Source of the DNA: Alphaproteobacteria bacterium UBA3002
GTDB taxonomy: Bacteria; Pseudomonadota; Alphaproteobacteria; Rickettsiales; UBA3002
Direction: 5' to 3'
Length of the DNA stretch: 27,834 nt
Assembly (NCBI GenBank): GCA_002346425.1
Contig: DDZS01000059.1
Coordinates: 68,426-96,259 of the forward strand
The notes under the pieces were generated by a model that was not told the DNA's origin, ran no database searches, and was given only the letters and a program-made list of their open reading frames with translations. Of the stretch, positions 16,676-23,524 are shown one piece after another. A program made the translations under genes and the position numbers. Numbering within the stretch: the stretch's first letter is position 1; each line of letters opens with the position of its first letter.

Positions 16676-17119
16676 TTATCCCTGCACTTCGCTGATGAGT
16701 GCCACTTTCAGCAGACCGGCTTTGTTAATCTCACCAATGACTTTCATGACCAGTCCGTAATCGATGCCTTTATCGCCGCGAATGAAAATGCGTGTCTCGG
16801 TTTTTTCACCGGTGATCGCTTGCAGTTTAGCGCCCAAATCTTCCAAGTCAGTCGGGGTTTCCTGAATGAAAATATCGCCCGCTTTATTGACTGATACTGT
16901 TAGCGGCTCATCATTCCCCGGAACAGGTTTCGCCGCTGATTGCGGCAGGTCGACCACGACTCCGGCGGTTAACATCGGTGCGGTCACCATGAAGATGATC
17001 AGCAGCACGAGCATCACATCGACAAAAGGCGTCACGTTGATTTCGGTAAATTGCTGTCCACGATAGCCGCGACCGGTATTGCGATGCGAAGCTCCGCCCC
17101 CGCCGACACCCATTCCCAT
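16676..17119 (-). CDS. tolR: Tol-Pal system protein TolR
   Basis: A 147-residue ExbD/TolR protein with a Gly-rich cytoplasmic start and one transmembrane helix carrying the proton-path aspartate D34 (VTPFVDVMLVLL). The periplasmic domain ends in the family pattern of IFIRGDKGIDYG and VALISE. With TolQ it forms the proton-driven motor that energises TolA. The start is one base after the tolQ stop, so expression is tightly coupled. Confidence 0.96.
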   Translation of the reverse strand: MGMGVGGGGASHRNTGRGYRGQQFTEINVTPFVDVMLVLLIIFMVTAPMLTAGVVVDLPQSAAKPVPGNDEPLTVSVNKAGDIFIQETPTDLEDLGAKLQAITGEKTETRIFIRGDKGIDYGLVMKVIGEINKAGLLKVALISEVQG

Positions 17120-17120
17120 C

Positions 17121-17870
17121 TTAACGGCCCCGACCCTGACGGCTTAACAAAGCGACAAATTCAACGCTGAAATCGTCCAGACGGCCCGTAAAACGGCCCA
17201 GACTTTGCGAATATTTGTTATACGCAAGCACCGCCGGAATGGCGACAAACAGGCCAATCGCCGTAGCAAACAGCGCTTCGGCAATCCCCGGCGCCACGAC
17301 AGCAAGCGACGTATTGTTATTGCCCGCGATCGAGGTGAAACTATTCATAATCCCGATTACCGTACCGAACAGACCGATAAAGGGTGCGGACGAACCCGCC
17401 GAGCCCAAAAAGCCCAGACCTTTTTCGACCTTATCCAGTTCACGATTGCGGGTCACCATCATCATCTGCTGTATGCGTTGCATGGTTTCCGCTGAGATCG
17501 CGTCGTCACTAGCGGTACCGGTGCGGCGCACATTTTTCTGCGATTTTTGAAACTCTTCCATGGCGGTCGTAAACATCGCCGCAATCGGGTGACTGCCGCC
17601 TTTTTTCGTTACGCGCGCATAGAAATTATCCAGCGACTCCGCCGACCAGAAATCTTCTTCGAATTTGCTGGTCTTATGGTTCAGCAATTTGAAGGTATAT
17701 TGTTTATCGATAATAATCGCCCAGCTAAGCAGCGACATCAGGATCAGCAGGACCATGATGAGCATCACCAGCGGGTCTGCATTCATAAACAGCCCGATCA
17801 GCGAGAGATCGTGGTTCACATTGCCCGCTAATTCGGTCGCGGTGACGGGGCTGACTGCAGTATTGGCCAT
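17121..17870 (-). CDS. tolQ: Tol-Pal system protein TolQ
   Basis: A 249-residue MotA/TolQ/ExbB-family inner-membrane protein. Three hydrophobic segments are visible: about 31-56, then GSSAPFIGLFGTVIGIMNSF, then EALFATAIGLFVAIPAVLAYN. A large cytoplasmic loop lies between the first two. It is the stator-like channel partner of TolR. A strong AAGGAG site sits inside the ybgC end, two bases separating the genes. Confidence 0.97.
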   Translation of the reverse strand: MANTAVSPVTATELAGNVNHDLSLIGLFMNADPLVMLIMVLLILMSLLSWAIIIDKQYTFKLLNHKTSKFEEDFWSAESLDNFYARVTKKGGSHPIAAMFTTAMEEFQKSQKNVRRTGTASDDAISAETMQRIQQMMMVTRNRELDKVEKGLGFLGSAGSSAPFIGLFGTVIGIMNSFTSIAGNNNTSLAVVAPGIAEALFATAIGLFVAIPAVLAYNKYSQSLGRFTGRLDDFSVEFVALLSRQGRGR

Positions 17871-17872
17871 GG

Positions 17873-18295
17873 TTACTCCTTCATCATATGGCTACGTAGA
17901 CAGGCGGTAATATCCTGCGGTATGCGCACGGCTTTCCTGTTCGCCCCCACACATACTATCTGGATATGCATCCGCGCAAGTTCAATGTCATCGCGCCACA
18001 CCACTTGCAACATCTTCATCGAGCTATTGCCGATATGTGTGACTTCGGTGGTGACGCGCAGCAGGTCGTCGAGGATTGCCGAGGCCTTATATTCAATCTC
18101 TGCATGGCGCACAACGAAAATACAGCCGGTGCTTTCTCGGAATTCGGTCTGGTTAATATGCATTTCGCGCAGGGCGTCGGTGCGTGCGCGTTCGGCAAAA
18201 TTCAGATAATTGGCGTGATAGACGATACCGCCCGCGTCGGTGTCTTCGTAATAAACGCGATATTCAGTATGATGAACTTGATCGAGAAACGGCAT
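17873..18295 (-). CDS. ybgC: Acyl-CoA thioesterase YbgC, Tol-Pal associated
   Basis: A 140-residue hotdog-fold thioesterase. The catalytic segment YYEDTDAGGIVYHANYL has the active aspartate at D20. The family hydrolyses short-chain or hydroxybenzoyl-type acyl-CoA and is linked to phospholipid metabolism at the inner membrane. It sits in its classic place just before tolQ, and its start shares one base with the ruvB stop (TAATG). Confidence 0.95.
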   Translation of the reverse strand: MPFLDQVHHTEYRVYYEDTDAGGIVYHANYLNFAERARTDALREMHINQTEFRESTGCIFVVRHAEIEYKASAILDDLLRVTTEVTHIGNSSMKMLQVVWRDDIELARMHIQIVCVGANRKAVRIPQDITACLRSHMMKE

Positions 18296-19326
18296 TATTC
18301 GTCCAATAAATCAAATTGATTCGGATTGAGCGTTTTTGGCATGGTCAGGCCGATATGGGCGTAAGCGGTTTGCGTTAACATGCGCCCGCGCGGGGTGCGG
18401 GCGATAAAGCCCTGCTGGATGAGAAACGGCTCAATGGTTTCCTCCAGCGAGTCGCGCTGTTCAGAAAGACCGGCGGCGATGGTTTCAATCCCCCCCGGGC
18501 CGCCGCCATAATGTTCAGCGATGAAGTGGAGGTAGCGCCGATCGGAATGATCCAGCCCTTTTTCATCGACATCCAAGCGCTTCAGCGAGGTGTCTGCCAG
18601 CGCGGCATTAACGATGACAGTGTCTTCAGCATCCGCAAAGTCGCGCACGCGGCGTAATAGGCGAATGGCGATGCGCGGGGTCCCGCGGGAACGTTTGGCG
18701 ATTTCCTGAGCCCCGTCCTCGGCTAAGCGCAATGCCAGTTTATCTGACGCACGCAGGATGACCTTTTGCAAGTCATCGGCAGAGTAAAATTGTAATTTGA
18801 GCGGAATGCCGAATCGGTCACGCAAAGGATTCGACAACAGTCCTAGTCGGGTCGTCGCACCCACCAATGTGAATTTCGGCAGGTCGATGCGCATGCTGCG
18901 CGCCGCCGGGCCTTCCCCAATAATTAGGTCGAGCTTGAAGTCCTCCATCGCCGGATAGAGCACTTCTTCCACGGCTGCGTTCAGGCGATGAATTTCGTCG
19001 ATAAATAATACATCACCTTCGGACAGATTGGTCAGCAGCGCCGCCAGATCCCCTGCCTTGGTCAGCAGCGGGCCGGAGGTGGCGCGGAAATTCACGCCCA
19101 TTTCTTTTGCCACGATTTGTGCCAGCGTGGTTTTCCCTAATCCCGGAGGTCCATAAAACAATGTATGGTCCAGCGCATCACCGCGTTTGCGCGCGGCGGT
19201 AATGAATATCTGTAAATTTTCCCGGACCTGCGGCTGGCCGGTAAAATCCGCTAAACTAAGCGGACGTAGCGAGGCATCGGGTGCATCTTCTTCTAATATT
19301 TCGGGCGTGGTAAGCGGCTGATTCAT
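18295..19326 (-). CDS. ruvB: Holliday junction branch migration ATPase RuvB
   Basis: A 343-residue AAA+ motor that drives branch migration with RuvA. After a start rich in acidic residues come the RPLSLADFTGQ motif, Walker A GPPGLGKT (59-66) and Walker B with FIDE (108-111). Sensor 1 GATTRLGLLSNPLRDRFG follows, and then the C-terminal winged helix ending in TPRGR. The start overlaps the ruvA stop by four bases. Confidence 0.98.
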   Translation of the reverse strand: MNQPLTTPEILEEDAPDASLRPLSLADFTGQPQVRENLQIFITAARKRGDALDHTLFYGPPGLGKTTLAQIVAKEMGVNFRATSGPLLTKAGDLAALLTNLSEGDVLFIDEIHRLNAAVEEVLYPAMEDFKLDLIIGEGPAARSMRIDLPKFTLVGATTRLGLLSNPLRDRFGIPLKLQFYSADDLQKVILRASDKLALRLAEDGAQEIAKRSRGTPRIAIRLLRRVRDFADAEDTVIVNAALADTSLKRLDVDEKGLDHSDRRYLHFIAEHYGGGPGGIETIAAGLSEQRDSLEETIEPFLIQQGFIARTPRGRMLTQTAYAHIGLTMPKTLNPNQFDLLDE

Positions 19327-19931
19327 GCCAGCTCTTTCAACGCTAAACGAATCAAGGCCCCGGTATCGGAGGTACCATCGGCCACTTTATTCACCGCCGT
19401 ATAGGCTTCGCTGCGTCCATAGCCGAGATTGACCAACGCGGAAACGGCATCTCCCGTTGCCCCGCCCTCACTACGGCCCGGAGCCGGTGCGACGATGGGG
19501 CCGGTTTGCGCTACGGGTGTAAAACTTAAGAGCGCATCGCTTTTGCCTTTTAGCTCGGTCACGATGCGGGTGGCCACTTTTGGGCCGACGCCATTGACCG
19601 CGGTCATCTGCTTCTGATCCTGCGCGGCAATGATGGTGTGTAACTGGTCTGGTGTAAACATGCCCAAAATGGCCAGCCCTACTTTTGCGCCGACACCCTG
19701 GACCGTGGTGAGCAGGCGAAACCAGTCGCGCTCGGCTTTATTGGCAAAGCCGTAAAGATGGATATGGTCTTCACGCACATGGGTTTCGATGGTGAGCGCC
19801 ACAGCGGTCCCAGTCTCCGTTTTCGATAACATGCGCGGATGGGTAAACACCAGATAACCAACACCATTCACATCCACCACCAGATGATCGGGGCCGATTT
19901 CTTCCACCCGTCCTTTTAATGAGCCAATCAT
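19323..19931 (-). CDS. ruvA: Holliday junction DNA-binding protein RuvA
   Basis: A 202-residue tetrameric four-way-junction binding protein. It begins with the invariant MIGSLKG, then an OB-fold domain and the two helix-hairpin-helix motifs (VQGVGAKVGLAIL and VNGVGPKVATRIV). A Pro/Ala-rich linker leads to domain III (AVSALVNLGYGRSEA), which contacts RuvB. The frame is open for 25 codons further upstream to an ATG at 20006, but family alignment clearly supports the start at 19931, though its ribosome binding site is weak. Unlike the usual ruvC-ruvA-ruvB order, a divergent gene lies upstream. Confidence 0.95.
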   Translation of the reverse strand: MIGSLKGRVEEIGPDHLVVDVNGVGYLVFTHPRMLSKTETGTAVALTIETHVREDHIHLYGFANKAERDWFRLLTTVQGVGAKVGLAILGMFTPDQLHTIIAAQDQKQMTAVNGVGPKVATRIVTELKGKSDALLSFTPVAQTGPIVAPAPGRSEGGATGDAVSALVNLGYGRSEAYTAVNKVADGTSDTGALIRLALKELA

Positions 19932-20123
19932 GCGGCGAAGGGTACATGGTTTCACCCCGTCTGTAAGCAAAAAGCTGTGCGTTACTCCCGAGAGATCCGC
20001 GTGCATCTTATTTTTATGAAAAACACACTATTTTAGCCCCTTAACCTCATAGCGTGCTGAAGAAAGGTTGAAGTATGATTCCCGATACTATCACAACAAC
20101 CATGACAATATGGAGATTTACCC

Positions 20124-20681
20124 ATGGCAACCTTTGCTGAAAAAGCCCAAGAAATGATCGGTATGACACCGACCTATGACGACCATCAACGCGCTGCTAT
20201 ACGTGCCGAAGCCAAGCGCCATGCCACAAGCACGTGGTTTAAAACCATTCTCGACCACCATGAAGCTATCGAAGCCGCTTTTCAAGCAGTGAAAGAAGCA
20301 TCGAACGCTACCCAACGCGCGCGCCTGCAAACGGAACTGGCGGGATTACTGACTGGCCATTCGATCGCCGAAGAAGCGATTATTTACCCGTTCATGAAAC
20401 TGGAAGATTCAGCGTCCGATGCTAAACATGCTTACGCGGAACAAGCCTTGGCCAAAATGCAAATGGTCGCGCTCGATCAAATCAAAGATAAAATGAGCGA
20501 GGAATATACCAATAAGCTTGAAGAAATTCATGACGCCGTGTTGCATCACATGATTGAGGAAGAGCGCGATTTCTTCCCGAAACTACAAGAGAAAGCTACG
20601 CCAGCACAGAATCGCAAAATGACGCAGCATTATGCCGATGAATTTTCGCGCTATATGAAGGGCGAAGCCGTCGTCGCTTAG
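20124..20681 (+). CDS. Hemerythrin HHE-domain protein
   Basis: A 185-residue all-helical protein with the di-iron ligand pattern of bacterial hemerythrins. It has HH at 45-46, H79 with E83 (GHSIAEEAIIYPF), H101, and H142 with E146 (HHMIEEERDFFP). The repeated H-x3-E(E)-x-x-(I/F)-x-P marks the two halves of the bundle. Such proteins bind O2 or NO, or respond to iron or oxidative stress; which applies here is not visible. The N-terminal 35 residues are an extra region. A GGAG site lies nine bases before the ATG. The gene is monocistronic, divergent from ruvA and convergent with ruvC, with its own terminator. Confidence 0.9.
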   Translation: MATFAEKAQEMIGMTPTYDDHQRAAIRAEAKRHATSTWFKTILDHHEAIEAAFQAVKEASNATQRARLQTELAGLLTGHSIAEEAIIYPFMKLEDSASDAKHAYAEQALAKMQMVALDQIKDKMSEEYTNKLEEIHDAVLHHMIEEERDFFPKLQEKATPAQNRKMTQHYADEFSRYMKGEAVVA

Positions 20682-20699
20682 ACGGTTTACATAGAGAAC

Positions 20700-20740
20700 G
20701 GTTGCGCTTTGCGGCTAACGCAAGCGTAACCTTTTTCATT
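20700..20740 (+). terminator. Intrinsic terminator of the hemerythrin gene
   Basis: A 13-pair stem with one G-T wobble and one bulged T (left arm 20700-20713, right arm 20719-20731, loop GCTAA) is followed by TTTTT at 20732-20736. It stands 18 bases after the hemerythrin stop codon. The T tract runs into the ruvC stop codon (20736-20738, minus strand), so the two genes meet tail to tail at this hairpin. Confidence 0.88.
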
Positions 20741-21230
20741 TTAAGGAGCTAAATGCCGCATGCGTCAATGCGACGGCCAATGCATCACGTGCATCTTCAC
20801 CTGCTTTTTCAATATCTGCCCGGCCTTGCGGCAATAATGTCATGACCATCATTGCCACCTGATCTTTACTGCCTTTGCCTTGGCCAGTAACGGTTTTTTT
20901 GATGGTGTTGGGTGCATATTCGCCCACGCTTAAGCCAGCAATTTGCAGCGATAATAATAAGGCGCCGCGCGCCTGCCCCAGTTTCAGCGTGGAAGATCCA
21001 CTGACATTGACAAAGGTTTCTTCCAGCCCAGCGCTGGCGGGTTGATATGTAGCAATAATTTTCTGTAATTCGGTATGCAATTGCTGCAGCCGTTCGGCGA
21101 GCGATGCTTTGGTGTCCGGGCGAATAATCCCACAGGCTACAAATTGCGCGCTATTTTGGGTTGCTTCAATAATGCCCCAGCCGGTTTTGACGAGGCCGGG
21201 ATCGACGCCTAATATGCGTTGTGATGCCAC
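20736..21230 (-). CDS. ruvC: Crossover junction endodeoxyribonuclease RuvC
   Basis: A 164-residue Holliday-junction resolvase. The RNase H-like active site is complete: D10 (RILGVDPGL), E70 (GLEETF), and D146 with D149 (EDARDALAVALTH). The TGQGKGSKDQV segment is typical. The GTG start at 21230 lies two bases before the yebC stop and fits the family N terminus; the 24 upstream codons in frame lie antisense-free inside yebC and are not family-like. It is co-transcribed with yebC but separated from ruvAB by the hemerythrin gene. Confidence 0.96.
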   Translation of the reverse strand: MASQRILGVDPGLVKTGWGIIEATQNSAQFVACGIIRPDTKASLAERLQQLHTELQKIIATYQPASAGLEETFVNVSGSSTLKLGQARGALLLSLQIAGLSVGEYAPNTIKKTVTGQGKGSKDQVAMMVMTLLPQGRADIEKAGEDARDALAVALTHAAFSSLK

Positions 21231-21231
21231 C

Positions 21232-22008
21232 CTAAGAAGCCAGCTTCTCGGCCACCTCGTCGCTGATCTCGAAATTGCCGACGACATTTTGCACGTCGTC
21301 ATTGTCTTCGAGCACTTCGATCAATTTCATCAGTGATCCGGCTTTGTCCTCATCAATCGGATTGGTATTTTGCGGCTCCCAGATCAATTTAGCGCTACGC
21401 GCTTCGCCGTGACTTTGCTCCAGCGCTTCGCGGACGGTGCCGAAATCTTCCTGCGCGCAGGTGATGCGATGAATTTTTTGTTCATCGTCTTTATCATCGA
21501 TATAGGTATCGATTTCGCAATTATCCGCGCCCGCTTCCAGCGCCGCTTCGAACATCGCTTCTTCCGACGCTGTCTCATACGGATAGGTAATTTCCGCTAA
21601 CCGATCGAACATGAAATTGACTGACCCGGTTTCGCCCAGATTCCCACCATATTTGGTAAAGGCTGCACGCACTTCCGACGCGCTGCGGTTTTTATTGTCG
21701 GTCATCACCTCAACCAGTAACGCCGTCCCGCCGGGCCCATAACCTTCATAGCGGATTTCTTCGTAATTCTCGCCATCCGTCGCGCCCATGCCTTTTTTAA
21801 TCGCATTCTCGATTTTGTCTTTCGGCATGTTTTCGGCGCGCGCATTTTGTAGCGCCAGCCGCAGCCGCGGATTCATCGACGGATCGTCTCCGCTGGCTTT
21901 CACCGCGACAATAATTTCGCGCGCGCAACGGTTGAAAATCTTGGCGCGTTTTTTGTCCTGCGCGCCTTTGCGATGCATGATGTTTTTAAACTTACTATGG
22001 CCTGCCAT
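21232..22008 (-). CDS. yebC: YebC/PmpR family regulator (TACO1-like)
   Basis: A 258-residue protein beginning with the family signature MAGHSKFKNIMHRKGAQDKKRAK, with ENMPKDKIENAIKKG and the YEGYGPGG and MTDNKNRSASEVR segments. The family has been described both as a transcription regulator and as a factor that helps ribosomes through difficult stretches such as polyproline. A GTAGGA ribosome binding site precedes the ATG. Placement directly upstream of ruvC is conserved in many bacteria. Confidence 0.96.
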   Translation of the reverse strand: MAGHSKFKNIMHRKGAQDKKRAKIFNRCAREIIVAVKASGDDPSMNPRLRLALQNARAENMPKDKIENAIKKGMGATDGENYEEIRYEGYGPGGTALLVEVMTDNKNRSASEVRAAFTKYGGNLGETGSVNFMFDRLAEITYPYETASEEAMFEAALEAGADNCEIDTYIDDKDDEQKIHRITCAQEDFGTVREALEQSHGEARSAKLIWEPQNTNPIDEDKAGSLMKLIEVLEDNDDVQNVVGNFEISDEVAEKLAS

Positions 22009-22031
22009 GGTGTCCTACCTGATAAAAAAAA

Positions 22032-22886
22032 TTAGTTACCTGTTACCGAGCCGAGCGGCATGTCGCGCGTGTCGCTGCCTTTTTCGGTCTCGCCGTTTTT
22101 CACTTCGATCGTAAAGGTGAGCTGCTCAGTTGCGGCTTTCGGGATAAACTGAAACTGCACAGGCGTGACCGAGCCGGTCGGAATTGCGTCGATGCGTAAA
22201 TGCCACGGCTTAATATCGCCCTCAACTTCCGTCATCTCATAACTTTGATATGGATTTTGTCGCGTGATCTCAATCGGCGCAGAAGGCCAGATTTCGATTT
22301 CGGTATCAGCCAACGGAATATCACCGCAATTCGCGATATAGAACTGCACGCGCTCCATCGAGTTTACGCGCATGACCTCTTGCTGCCGTGATAAAATCAA
22401 CAGCGGCGGTGACACATCGACCGGGCGCTCTAACCCCTGATCTTCAACCAAGGTCGGATAGAACCACAATTCATGACGAGGCCGGGCTTTCTCGCGCTGG
22501 AATTCGAATACATAACGCGACGGTTCCCCAGCCTTCAATGGCGACAAGGCAATGCGGCCTTCCATCACGCCGGTTTGCGCCATCGTCAGCGTATCGCTCC
22601 AATAACCCAGTTGCGGCGCTTCTACGTCTTTTTCTGAAGTAACAATAACATCGAGCGGGAAGCGGGAAGATCGACAATAATTCACGCCCGGCTGATAGCC
22701 GATTTGCACATCATACACCACATCACCCCGACCCAGATATGGCACTTCCAACCGAGGATCGGGCTTTAATTGCGTGTAGGCCACGGCGACGATGATCAAC
22801 ATCACCGCCACGCCACCAATGATCGGCAGCAAACTGGCTTTTTTCTTAATCCGTTTTCCGGGGCGTTGGGGCGGAGTCTTCGTCAT
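22032..22886 (-). CDS. Unrecognised single-pass membrane protein
   Basis: A 284-residue protein whose family I do not recognise. A basic cytoplasmic tail (PGKRIKKK) precedes one transmembrane helix (about 19-38). The remaining 245 residues should be periplasmic and look beta-rich, with alternating hydrophobic residues and two cysteines (one near residue 71, one in YIANCGDIP). The later part (about 165-270) reads like an immunoglobulin-type sandwich. It lies upstream of yebC in the same direction (23 bases) and could be on the same mRNA. Base composition resembles the neighbours. Confidence 0.75.
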   Translation of the reverse strand: MTKTPPQRPGKRIKKKASLLPIIGGVAVMLIIVAVAYTQLKPDPRLEVPYLGRGDVVYDVQIGYQPGVNYCRSSRFPLDVIVTSEKDVEAPQLGYWSDTLTMAQTGVMEGRIALSPLKAGEPSRYVFEFQREKARPRHELWFYPTLVEDQGLERPVDVSPPLLILSRQQEVMRVNSMERVQFYIANCGDIPLADTEIEIWPSAPIEITRQNPYQSYEMTEVEGDIKPWHLRIDAIPTGSVTPVQFQFIPKAATEQLTFTIEVKNGETEKGSDTRDMPLGSVTGN

Positions 22887-22916
22887 GAATCAGGATGTAT
22901 CGCAGTCGGTTAGAAA

Positions 22917-23219
22917 TTACAAGCCGCGAGCGCCGCCCCCGGATGTGCCTGCAAAACGGTTCCAGCGTTCCTTGGCTTTGGTGCGTTTGCCGGTAATCCG
23001 GTTGCGCACCATTTGGGTTTTGGCACTCCAGACTTCCTTGTCTTCCGCCCGCTGTTCCGTGGTTTTGCCATCGTCTTGCGACAGCCGCGCCATCAATTCG
23101 TCTTCTACTATCCGGTTATGTTCCGCCTGATGGATGCGCGCATGCTGAAAAATCATCTGATTCCGCTTGTTGCGCATGCGGATCATCTGGCGTTTGGTTA
23201 GCTTGGGATGATGGCTCAA
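22917..23219 (-). CDS. Unrecognised small basic protein
   Basis: A 100-residue Lys/Arg/Gln-rich helical protein, likely cytoplasmic and perhaps nucleic-acid binding; no family recognised. Tryptophans in EVWSAK and KERWNRF are the only bulky landmarks, and the end is glycine-rich. The start is TTG at 23219, which overlaps the stop of the tiny upstream gene (TTGA), suggesting coupled translation. If that is wrong, a later start is possible. Followed after 30 bases by the membrane protein gene. Confidence 0.6.
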   Translation of the reverse strand: MSHHPKLTKRQMIRMRNKRNQMIFQHARIHQAEHNRIVEDELMARLSQDDGKTTEQRAEDKEVWSAKTQMVRNRITGKRTKAKERWNRFAGTSGGGARGL

Positions 23220-23329
23220 GCCGCAGGTTCCTGCTTCGGAGGCGCCTTACGTCGCCGCAGATTCTGCCGCAACGCCTTTTCCAGCCGCTGTTGCTTGTCG
23301 TCTTTGTGCTCGGAAGGTTTCTCGGCCAT
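23216..23329 (-). CDS. Putative 37-residue basic small protein
   Basis: An ATG-initiated frame of 37 codons encoding a highly charged peptide with a helix RLEKALRQNLRRRK in the middle. Such an ALR-x-NLRRRK segment resembles short alphaproteobacterial hypothetical proteins I recall, but I cannot name a family. The stop codon overlaps the TTG start of the next gene by two bases, supporting a real pair. There is no clear ribosome binding site. A -10-like GCTAAT ends seven bases before the ATG, which would make the message leaderless. Confidence 0.5.
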   Translation of the reverse strand: MAEKPSEHKDDKQQRLEKALRQNLRRRKAPPKQEPAA

Positions 23330-23390
23330 GGTTTAAATTAGCATAAGCGTCCAAGGTCTAGCAAGAACGCGTTGGCATGCATATCGGCGC

Positions 23391-23419
23391 TTGATAAGCC
23401 TTTGATGATTTAGTATGAC
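23391..23419 (+). promoter_or_regulatory. Sigma-70-type promoter for tRNA-Thr
   Basis: TTGATA (23391-23396) and TATGAC (23414-23419) are separated by 17 bases. They place the transcription start about 12 bases before the tRNA 5' end. Confidence 0.6.
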
Positions 23420-23437
23420 CCCTGTTACTGAACCTGT

Positions 23438-23512
23438 GCCGATGTAGCTCAGTGGTAGAGCGCGTCATTGGTAATGACGAGGTCGGGAGTTCAATTCTCC
23501 CCATCGGCACCA
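23438..23512 (+). tRNA. tRNA-Thr (anticodon GGT), CCA encoded
   Basis: The cloverleaf is complete. The acceptor pairs GCCGATG with CATCGGC. The anticodon stem is CGTCA/TGACG around loop TTGGTAA with anticodon GGT. The T arm is GGGAG-TTCAATT-CTCCC, followed by A and CCA in the DNA. It reads ACC and ACU. Only 12 bases separate its 3' end from the convergent RTX gene. Confidence 0.97.
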
Positions 23513-23524
23513 TCAGTTTCCTGG

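Noticed and set aside
19932..20006. A 25-codon N-terminal extension of RuvA
   Set aside because: RuvA proteins begin with MIGSLKG, found at 19931; the upstream part has no family similarity.
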